Shown here: positions 55,170 through 64,000 of the stretch, one piece after another | Numbering within the stretch: the first letter of the stretch is position 1 | How the letters are laid out: each line of letters begins with the position of its first letter | Source of the DNA: Ilex aquifolium | Taxonomy: Eukaryota > Streptophyta > Magnoliopsida > Aquifoliales > Aquifoliaceae | NCBI GenBank assembly: GCA_951799425.1 | Contig: OX637402.1 | Span: 7,964,001 to 8,028,000, forward strand | Direction of reading: 5' to 3' | DNA: 64,000 nt | Made by a program: the position numbers and the translations under genes | Notes under the pieces: generated by a model | What the model was told of the DNA's origin: nothing | What the model saw: the letters and a program-made list of their open reading frames with translations, nothing else | Database searches by the model: none

Positions 55170-56929
55170 TTTTTTTTTTCAACACAAAACAAACAAACAC
55201 AAAATAGTTAAAAAAACAAAATGGGTTGGAGTATATTCAAAAATCCTACTAACATTCATTATTTAGAAAATTATTTTGCTATATTAATAAATTTTAATTA
55301 TTTTTTTTCTATATTTTTAACTGATAGTAGACTTTATTATATTTTGGTCTACAAATTCAACTTCAATTAATGGAATTATATACGAAAAACTTGAATGCAA
55401 AAGTTGAATTTGTATTTTTGCATCTCAAAAATAAGAAAAACATTTTTAAATAAATAATATTAATATTTGAATAATTATTTTGTCGTATCTATATTATATT
55501 TGTCATGAGATCTATCTAATATTTTCACTTAAGGCCCAAATTTGAGTCAGGTCGCCTTGTCTTTAATTGGCCCATGTGTCACACGACGAAACTTTCATCC
55601 ATGCCATGAATTTTGGCTTCTTCATATTAATATAACCTAGAATAGTTTCATTTGATAATGATGCCAACCGATCAACTACATTTACTTGAAGTAACATGTT
55701 GCTTTTTTTCGTCAGTCAACACACTGAATGTTTAGTTTTGGTATAAAGCATTTTTTATTTCCTTTGGTTATTATCGGATGCCACAACACTAATGCAAGGC
55801 TTTTTATAACTGAATTTTGTTTCCTACGATATTTGAAATGAATTCATTTGCACACTACTGATTGATAATTGTTCAGTTTTAGTTGGTTTTCTGTAAAGCT
55901 GGGTTGACTCATCGATTGACTGTAAAACCTAACACACATTCAGTTATTGTAACTTACTCAAAACACACAACCGCAGGAACGTCGACTTTAATAATCAATT
56001 TCTACTAAAAAACATGGGATTAAATTAATAGTCTCTAAAGTGGGAAAGTTTGTTTATGATTCTTAATTATACTTTGTAGTCGTCTGTCTTTATTTTTGTT
56101 TTTAATTATTTTTTCTTTTTCTGCCCTCTTCCTGGTTTATGGTTTCGGATTTCATATTGAACAATATAGAGTAAGGTGAAGAAAGTTTGACCTTTGCATT
56201 CGTACTTCAATTTTGCTCTTCCATCTATGGGATTATTTGATGTCCATTTTGAAATGGAACATTTTTATTTGTATAAATGATTTGGCCTATTTGAATTTTC
56301 AAATCACCTTCCTTAAAAATTATTAAATTTTAATTGATAAATTCAATTGTTATTAGTTTTTTCCTTTATTTTTTTTATTAAGTTTTTTTTTTTTTTTTTG
56401 TGTGTTGCAGTGCCTTCAGACACGAGTCCTTTAGAGTTTGTTAAATTACATGTGTTATAGCATAGTTTGATTGGGCTCTTCATTTGGTACATTAAAATGT
56501 AGTGTTGTTTTAATGATGTTGGAGTTCTTGGGGTAAACTAAGCGTTGCCTATATGAGTATTTTTGTGTCTATTACTATAATGACGTTGTCATAGCGCTAA
56601 TAAATGGTTGTATTAAGGCATTATTGTGGCGTGATAGTGGGTCCGTTAAATTTTAGCATACAAATTGTGGACAGGTTTATGTTGAATTCTTTTTAAGAAG
56701 TGAAAATTGGAACCAAGTATAATATGAGAATCTCTTTTGTCAATAGATCTAAAGGCAATCTGTTTGGGCTATTAAGGACACATCTTATGTATTTTTTTGT
56801 AACTAGATCCAATAGTCTATTTTCTTTTTTTATTATTTCCTATTATCTCTTCTAGTTTGTCATGTATATCTCTCTCTGCATCGTAACTAGGGTTTCACGA
56901 GTCGCAACGACAAAGCTCCATTGGCGATT
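55170..56929. other. AT-rich intergenic sequence
   Basis: Nothing recognisable; long T runs near 55170, 55300 and 56370-56398. TGTTGCAG at 56403-56410 after a T run resembles a splice acceptor, but no exon follows clearly. Confidence 0.4.
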
Positions 56930-57109
56930 GATGACTTTGGACCAATCATGTAGACCAAAAGCTCGATGGCTGCCCTTTTTTCGACACGGCTGCAACTCCT
57001 GAGGAGTTTAGAGACGAGTTTTGGGGCATCTTGTCCACCTTACTTAAGTTTCCGAATAAAGACAAAATTATAGATGATGAAATCAACCACCCAGCAAGTA
57101 ATATATGAG
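56930..57109 (+). other. Small unrecognised reading frame, possible exon relic
   Basis: One plus-strand frame without a good start reads DGCPFFDTAATPEEF, FWGILSTLLKFPNKDKIIDD and then a stop at 57107-57109. The composition is protein-like (acidic and aromatic residues, no simple repeat), unlike the surroundings. I do not recognise the family. It could be an exon of a host gene, a gene fragment, or chance. Confidence 0.2.
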
Positions 57110-58023
57110 AAGAAAGGAAGGCCACTACTCAACTTGGTAAAAATAGATGGAGTTATTCATATATATATGATTATGATCTTTAGATTTTCATTAAGTCTTT
57201 CATCTCGAATAAATTTCTTGTTCTACAGTTTTAGTTTATTTTCTATTTTACTGACATTCTTCAGTTTATATGTTATGCTCAAATGGTATTTGATGAAATA
57301 TATGAAGGAAAATTCTTATCGGTCCTATGAAATTATTTCAACTGTAATCTTCTGTGTGTGTGTGTGTATAATTCACTGTGGATTAAAAATATAGCTGATT
57401 TTCCTTTGTATTTTATGTAGTAAAATAAGAGTTATTTTTTTGCTCAGTCAACCGTATTTACTATTGATATAGCAATTTTTTTTTTCTTTTTTTAAAAACA
57501 AAAGGGATGCACTGAGCTTAACTAAGCCAAGTGATTTGTTTTTCGTTATCAAATTGTAAATGAACTGGTTACAAAAAATTAAACTTTGAATTTTGTTCAT
57601 GCCTTGCCAAGCAATTCAATTGAACATGACATTCGTTGATTGAATTTCATTGCCAGAAATGCAAATGATGCACTGTCACTGTGGTTGTTATTGTGATCAC
57701 GTGACGGTCTAATTTACGTTACTATCTAATTCCGTAGAATTTTGACAATGATTGTGGTTGTTACCGTATTGTTGTTATTGCAATCGTGTTACTGTGACAG
57801 TGACTGTTATTATTACTATTACTATGTCGTCGTTACTGTTACTGTTTTATTGTTACTATATTGTTGTTATTGTTCATTTTGTAACATAGCTATTTATATC
57901 ATTAAAGATAAAGTAGCCTTTATAACTTTAATTGTCTTTTAAGCCCAAAAAAAATGTGCTTGTCCTTGTTGCACCAAAAATCCACAACTGTTGATCAGCC
58001 TCCAAAAAGCTCTTTTAAGAAAG
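57110..58023. other. AT-rich intergenic sequence with trinucleotide-like run
   Basis: No gene. Between about 57740 and 57870 is a run of TTACTGTTATTG-like units, a decayed simple repeat. Confidence 0.4.
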
Positions 58024-58091
58024 TAAGCCCAGGTTCATCAGCAATTTTTCATATATTTAAGCCCAGGTTCATCAGCAATTTTTCATATATT
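58024..58091. repeat. Perfect 34-bp tandem duplication
   Basis: The unit starting TAAGCCCAGGTTCATCAGC is present twice head to tail (58024-58057 and 58058-58091) without a change, suggesting a recent local duplication. Confidence 0.85.
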
Positions 58092-58199
58092 TTCTAACTG
58101 ACAAATTTTCTGTTAAACAGTGTTTTCAAGCATGGGTATTAGCTACTATATATAAGGAAAAAAAGAAAATATTCTCATAATTTTTTTTTTCTCTTCTTC

Positions 58200-58788
58200 C
58201 CCATAAGTGACACCACCCACTGCCAACCTCGGCAACCCCCGCATCCCCACCCCAATTTCAGCAACCATCTCTCTACCCAGTTGCCTTCAATTGCATTGCT
58301 GTCACGGGGTCAAATTTCTCACTCAAATTTCTGTCTCGTGATGGCACTGAGATCCTATACTTAGTCTCAGCCAAGAACTCAAAACGCTCACAGAAATGCA
58401 CATACGAACATAATAGGGATAGTAAGCAAACACACAGCACACAAGCTTTACAAGCCAGTGACCCAACCTTTTCTTTCTCAATAAAGCCTAAAGGAACACT
58501 CAACCAGGGTTTGCTTACAAAAACGTGCTCAACTCTTTGCTGATACACTGCAGACCCTAACATGTATATTTATAGCATACAAGGTTGGCGGTTACAAGCC
58601 CAACCGCCTAGGCAACTGCATAGCAGTTCAGATCTACCCACAAAGCCACCCCTCGGTCTGCTGATGATGGTTCAGGTCCTCTCCCACATATGCTGGTCAT
58701 GGTAAGGGGCAGTTGCAACTGTTGGCTGACCTAGCCAGCAACTGTCCTCAACTACTGTGCATGCTGAGTGCACATGCCAACAACCCTC
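58200..58788 (-). promoter_or_regulatory. Reverse-oriented promoter-like sequence, possibly a copia LTR
   Basis: On the minus strand GCTATAAATATAC (TATA at 58574-58567) is preceded by a GC-richer stretch and followed by a leader with CAGTGTATCAGC. The layout looks like an LTR promoter. The upstream part appears to continue beyond the solo LTR at 58789, at 60453-61020. Ends were not found. Confidence 0.35.
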
Positions 58789-60447
58789 TGTTAGTAGTAT
58801 GCTCTAAGATCAATCATATAGATGATGTTTTAGGGTTGTACTAGCAACATTCATTACTTAATTAAATAAAAGGGCAAGTTTATTTATCATGTTTCTACTT
58901 TATTTCATTTTAATATACATGATATAATCCATAAAGTATAAGTTAAGAAGATAGGTTCTCAAGGATTTGAGAAGATGAGACATATACTTCTTAGTACTTA
59001 ACTCTTTAATGTTCCTAGTCATAGGATTATTATGTGGGCACTATGTAATCCGGATAGACTAGCATACACTATGTTTTCTCGTATTTGATATGAGGTGACT
59101 CATCCAAGTCACTAGTGTAGGGACACTGAAGCAAGTGTATGGATGCTTGTTAGAGAACAAGTACACTGAACGTGACCATTGACTAACGTAGGATTTTTCA
59201 TATGGAGTTTTACATACCTGTCAATATTAAATCATAAAGTTATAGTTATGCAACTGATTCTTAGACTTGAGACACCATGGTTATCTTGTGCATGAACTTC
59301 TATGCTTTAACTATACAACATATTCATATGCTAACCATGTAACTTGGATATGTATTGTTGGACATAGTTAGACATGTATGGAGATTTATGAGTGCACAAC
59401 ATGGAATCTATCACCCTTAGTAAATAAAGGGAGAATGTCTTATGTGATCTTCTAGGATATGACTCAAGGAGTCCTAGGCCAAGGCAGAATAACAATTAGA
59501 AAAGAGTTTCTAATTGATCATTTAGAGTCATAGTCCTAAGATCAAACACATAAGATTGAATTAGGGGTTTGACAGTAATTCCATACCCTAGTAATTCAAT
59601 TGGGGCATTGTGTGATAGAATGATTGAATTACATAACAACTATAGACTGAATGGGTTCTTTACCTACTTCGTGCTATCCGGAGGTTGATCATGATATGCT
59701 GTTAGGTGTCACTCATGATTAGTAGAAGCTCGAAGAATGAAATTAATATAAATATATTAATTGTTTTTCATAAAGGGAGAATTAGAAGAGTTCTAATTCA
59801 AGCTAAATTAGAAAGAGTTCTAATTTGAGATGATACTTGTAGTTAGTATCGAATGCCTACAACCGGGTATGCTTGAACCTATAGGGTCACACACAATAGA
59901 ATTGATTGGAAACTAAAGGATAAAAGAAAGAAAACCAATTAAGAGTTAATTGGGGTGAAAACCTAATTAAGAGTTAATTAGGGACTTTATTACAATTAAT
60001 GGTTAATAAAGAGGTTATATGTAATTATAAGATAATTGCAATTTGACCCAAACTAGGATTATAGTCTTTAAAACTCAATAAATACCTTTATGTAGGAGGT
60101 GGATATACGATATAACAACTATCTTGCTAGCACAAGAAGAACCACCTCTCATTGTCTCTCTCTACTAATTTATCAAAGGTTGAGGTAGATCCTTCTAGTT
60201 TATCAATTCGTGTGGATACCGATAGAGACCAAACAATTGCGAGGCTTGGGGTAAAGATCAAATTCAGATTTGAAGTTTCAAAGTTGTTTGAGAAAGCTTG
60301 AAGATCGTTCAAAGCACGCTTCAAGAGGTAACCCTTAATCTTCGCTATAGATATGAAGTTTCTCGATTTGTATTAAACATGAATAGATTTTGGAATGGGG
60401 AATCAATTTTTTTAAATTCCGCTGCGTTCTTTACATGATTCCTTTCA
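58789..60447 (+). mobile_element. Copia-type solo LTR
   Basis: TGTTAGTAGTATGC...ATTCCTTTCA, 1,659 bp, with a perfect CCCTC duplication (58784-58788 and 60448-60452). No primer site or interior follows, so it is a solo LTR. TTCCGCTGCGTTCTTTACATG near the end resembles the 3' part of plant copia LTRs. Family assignment rests on that similarity only. Confidence 0.88.
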
Positions 60448-60452
60448 CCCTC

Positions 60453-61030
60453 ATGATGTGCACATGCTAGTATTCTGCACAAAACCGCCCCTGCATGACA
60501 TGCACATGCCAGCAACTGTCTAGAACCACCACCATTTGCAGGGCACATGCCACAACCGTTCGGAACCGCCTCACATGTTGTGCACCTACCTTCCTTGTGA
60601 GCCCACATCACTTGATTAGCCTTGCCTTCGCGCCTAGCCATTCCCAGCCCCTAGCTTAGTCTTTTAAGCTAGCATTGCCCTACAAATTGAGCCACCCGAC
60701 TAGCCTTTGCTTGCATGCTTGCTTGTGCCCATGCAGTAGCTGCTATGCCTAGCCATACATGAGGCTTCAATCTCCCACTGATTGCATCCAATCGTGCCCA
60801 TGCATGAGCTACCTCACTCACCCATGCATGGGTCTTCAATCACCTACTGATCATGTCCAACGTGCCCATGCATGAGCTGCCATCCTCAGCAATGCATGAG
60901 TCTTCAATCACCCACTAATTGCACAAAGGGTTTGCTTCCTCAAGCGAAACCCATTTTAGCTAAGCATGGGCGCCTTTGGGCGAGGCTACCCCATGCCAAC
61001 GCTGAGCCAAGAGCTAAGGGGGTAACAATT
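60453..61030. repeat. GC-richer diverged repeats
   Basis: TGCACATGCCAGCAACTGT-like phrases occur on both sides of the solo LTR (58730-58785 and 60470-60560). Then GCCCATGCATGAGCTGCC and TCTTCAATCACC recur about every 75 bases (60750-60920). The long frame across this part has no recognisable motif. It is probably non-coding, perhaps U3 of the reverse LTR noted at 58200. Confidence 0.45.
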
Positions 61031-62039
61031 ACAATAGTGCATTATCAACTGTTCAATATAGTTGACTTTGCAAAAGTTGCAATGCTAGGCTACCTCATTC
61101 TTGTTCATAGTGAGACTTTCAAGGGAGAAATCTGGTGTAAAGGTGGGGCAGGGTCTAAACGAATTGCAAAAAACATGTATCAGAGTAAAATTCAAAATCA
61201 ATGGTTACCAATCATTAAACTCGAAGCAATGTTTACCTTGGTCTACAAGGTGGTCTATTATTACATGAAACATATACAACTCATATCATGTTTTTCCAGA
61301 TGGTCGCTTTAGCTTACAGCTATGAGAGAGGAATTACAACTATCATTAAAAACTCATTTGAGAAAACAAGTTTAGAAGAAATATCACTCAATTGTTATTT
61401 TGGTAATTAAACATGAGGATTTTGGAGGAAAATCGTGGAAAATAAAGCCTATAATAGGTGTTGGGCGAGTGAAGCACACTTATTGTCATTTTGTATGAAA
61501 AATCTAACAATTTTATTTTGGTCCAAAATTACAAGGGATTTATGAGTATAATATAACACCGTAGGGTGTGTTTAGTTTAGGCAATAGGAGAGAATCTTGG
61601 ACAAAATGATATTTGGGTCCACCTTATCTCATTTACTCATTTGTTTGATACACACTTTGGGCTTGATATAGCCTCTTAAATAAACCCACCTATTTGGTGG
61701 GTTTAAATAGTCTAGGTGGAGTATGTTTTGGCAAAAGACATTTTTACCCTCAAGAATCTCTAAGATATAATTGTTTTGAAGGTTCTTTAGTAATTTAATG
61801 TTTATAGTATCATTCAATACTCCATCTAAATAAAGTATTAGATGAGATAAATATGAGACCTATTGCTTCTTAATACTTGAATCAAATATGGGATGAAGAG
61901 ACATTATTATTATAATTAGTCCAAGACCTAGATGAATGAATATAGAATTGACAGATACCCTAAAGAGGTAAAGTACAAACCTTCCAAACCACAAGGAGGT
62001 AAAAAAAAATAATTACCCCAAAAAAGTATAATTTTTTTA
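61031..62039. other. Anonymous AT-rich sequence
   Basis: No motif, RNA gene or repeat structure that I can support. Confidence 0.4.
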
Positions 62040-62110
62040 TGTTTCAGTTATTATGGTGTTAGAATGTCACTTTGAGAGCAGGATGTTACAAGGTCGGTGT
62101 CAGAATTCTA
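62040..62110 (+). pseudogene. Decayed gypsy LTR end and primer site
   Basis: GTGTTAGAATGTCA...GGATGTTACA (62054-62090) resembles the end of LTR B (GTGTTAGAATGTAATG...GTGTTACA), and TCGGTGTCAGAAT right after it is a degenerate TGGTATCAGAGC. No element interior is recognisable downstream. Confidence 0.45.
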
Positions 62111-62329
62111 AATGAGTGATACCTATCATTTAATAGGACATCCGCTGTTATTATTGATACGAGTGACACGAATCATTAACATGATACAATTATGATACAA
62201 AATTAGAGAGCTAAAATCCTTGTAAATCACACATTTTATAAGTTTGTAGACCCTACCCGACATGATTAATAAATCGAATATAAGCACAGTCTATCGAAAG
62301 AAATACACGATCGTACCTCAAGCAATTTT

Positions 62330-63018
62330 CTGACCTCTTCTTCCCAATGATGTGGCGCAGATCTTCACTACTTTTGCCTGACTGGCTAAAAAGTCAGATC
62401 CACATTTAAGTTGTAGCATATGACTTCTATGGGGTCCATGTGAATACATCGATATTTCTCTTGAGGACGGATAACAAATCTTTGTGTTCCTTAGTACTCA
62501 ATATGGATCCTACCAGAAAGAATCTTTTGGTGCTACTCTCCAGATACATTGTCGTTAAGTCATCCACGACGTGCTCCGTCAGCTCGTCTGATGGCTCATC
62601 AATGGTCGACCTTTCAAACTTTAATTGTTATTTATTGATTGTCTCCCAGCTCCACCCTATCCTTTTCATGCATACTCTTTTTGCCTTTTATCGAGGCGAA
62701 GAGGCAAGTTTGCGAACTCACTTGGTCCCCTTGCACATCAAATGTCCCGCCCTCTATTGGTAATTTGGGGATCTGGTGGTATGTTGACGTGACCGCTCTC
62801 AACTTGTGGAGCCAAGTTTGGCCCATAATTGCATTACATGCTGATTCCGCATCAACGACAAGGAATTCTGGCATAGTCCCTACTAGTCCTACACGAACCG
62901 GGAGCATGATTCTACCCTTCGAGAGGACGATTTGCCCACCAAACCCAACTAGAGGTGTGTTAGCTAGCTTCAAGTCTTCTTCCCTAAATCTGAGCTTTTG
63001 AAAAAGCCCTATATACAT
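62330..63018 (-). pseudogene. Tat-like gypsy protease to RT linker fragment
   Basis: The minus strand encodes LVGFGGQIVLSKGRIMLPV, EFLVVDAESACNAIMGQTWL and LRAVTSTYHQIPKLPI (62632-63018), which match the conserved protease-flanking region of Tat-lineage gypsy polyproteins. After a stop the text continues toward 62420 with a stretch like VLKRNIDVFTWTP. The catalytic start of the protease and the RT are absent. The right end is a T-rich stretch followed by a D-family LTR. Confidence 0.72.
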
Positions 63019-63077
63019 TTTTTTTTTTTTTACCTTTTTTTTTTAAATAATAATTTTTTTTTGGGAGGGGGAGGGGG

Positions 63078-64000
63078 TGTAAAACCCGAGGTAATTTAAA
63101 CTTTTGAGAAAAAATGGCAAAACGGTAAATTGCCATTACGGTACAGGTTGTAAACCTGAATTTTTCTAGAACTCGGATGACGAAACGGACCTCACCGTTG
63201 GATTCGTCTCGCGAAATCTAGTTACCACGTCAAATTTCGTGGAATTCCGAGATAGTCGGATTTTTCGCGTTTTACGAGACGAACGGGCCCCGGGTGACCC
63301 TGTACACGAAATTTTTATAAAGTTTCCAGGTTTGGGGAAATATTAAACACAAGTTAAAACAAAAATAATTCGAACTTGAACCGGAGCGAAATTTAATCGT
63401 TTCGGGATTAAAACGGACCCGGAATTAAATAGGACGTGTGGCGAATTGTGGGCCAAGTATTCTAAAATATAAATAGGGGGAAAAATTAGATTTTTCCCAT
63501 GGTTCAGCCGCTTGCACAGCCGATAGAAAAGAGGAGAGGGAGAGAGCTTGAAATCTTCACTTCTCTCTACGATCTAGAAGGCTACGAAGCTCGGATCCAT
63601 TCGGGCCAAGAAGTAAAGTCGGTCTCCTCGTCGAGGGCTACGACCACGTACCAAAAACGAAGGTTTTCACCGAAGGAAAAAGGGGCGGGATTTTGAGAGC
63701 TTAAGATTGGGCTCGGGTTTGAGTTCTAAGAGCTTCTCCACGTCGTTCCTCACGCTTAAAGAGGTAGGGTTCTTTCCTACTTGGGATTATTTTACAACTT
63801 AGGTTGTTATATGTAATGTGAATGTAGTAAAATGGGCATGTTGATTATCAATGTTGTGAAATTGATGGGTAGTTGGATAAGTTCATTATCAATGACTTGT
63901 TGTTGAGAAATTGATGGAATTTGGTGATGGGTAAAACGGGTATATGAAATTAACCCAATTTAAGTGAAATCCCTAACTTGGGAAGTGATGGGTTGCAATT
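63078..64000 (+). repeat. D-family LTR, runs past the window end
   Basis: Starts TGTAAAACCCGAGG after a G-rich flank and follows the D-family LTR through the ACCGTTGGATTCGTCTCGCG stretch (63197-63216), TATA box (63468-63475) and purine-rich leader (63525-63545). Its 3' half, where a palindrome array would be, is outside the window. Confidence 0.88.

Noticed and set aside
57742-57942. Tyrosine- and valine-rich 66-residue frame
   Set aside because: Product of a decayed trinucleotide-like repeat.
60872-61312. 146-residue plus-strand frame
   Set aside because: Its first half overlaps GC-rich diverged repeats, no domain is recognisable and there is no supporting promoter or splice context.

Overview
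The window is a repeat-packed, gene-poor stretch of a flowering-plant nuclear genome, probably a dicot; I cannot name the species. Long LTR retrotransposons of typical angiosperm type (Ty3/gypsy Tekay/Del-like, Athila-like and Tat-like, plus Ty1/copia) use initiator-tRNA-Met or tRNA-Asp-like primer sites. I recognise no convincing host gene, tRNA, rRNA or CRISPR. The only intact coding region is one retrotransposon gag-pol ORF of 1,517 residues (18723-23276, minus).

Layout: about 1-54000 is a Russian doll of insertions, read mainly from target-site duplications (TSDs) and interrupted reading frames. A copia relic (Z, minus; gag at 574-1346 and 52641-53560, PBS 53784-53795) holds a truncated gypsy element (E, plus; 1347-1467 and 49696-52640). 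E's integrase is split by element D (minus, 1468-49695; TSD ACAGA/ACAAA). D's 3' LTR is split by element A (plus, 2126-28092; TSD ATTTA). A's 3' LTR is split by element B (plus, 11293-27925; TSD AGAAT). B's integrase is split by the intact element C (minus, 16531-25574; TSD AGAAG). On D's other side sits an Athila-like element X (plus, about 30200-48913), itself hit by three solo LTRs: 30262-32387 (TSD ATTTT), 33417-36418 (TSD GGGGG) and 36580-38435 (TSD CACTC/GACTC). A further candidate solo LTR (G, 5348-7279) lies inside A.

From about 54000 to 64000 the sequence is AT-rich and mostly anonymous. It holds a promoter-like block with perfect heat-shock elements (54847-55069), a copia-type solo LTR (58789-60447; TSD CCCTC), a decayed LTR end with a primer-site remnant, a Tat-like protease fragment (minus) and the start of another D-family LTR (63078 to the window end).

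The most interesting signal is shared across otherwise different LTRs: clusters of short perfect palindromes in a paired geometry. The palindrome sequence differs between LTRs (GGTACCGGTACC, ACCTTCCGGAAGGT, CGCGTCCGGACGCG, CTACCGGTAG, CGTTCGAACG, CCGTCCGGACGG, CAGTGCACTG). The layout recurs: pairs 20-23 bp centre to centre (11-18 bp in some families), with GGTACC arrays alternating 22 and about 30 bp. In three families the last palindrome lies 58.5-59.5 bp upstream of a TATAAATA box. Members of one LTR family carry different palindromes at the same place, and unrelated families carry the same one. A second signal is a run of six hairpin units with compensatory arm changes in the LTRs of element C.
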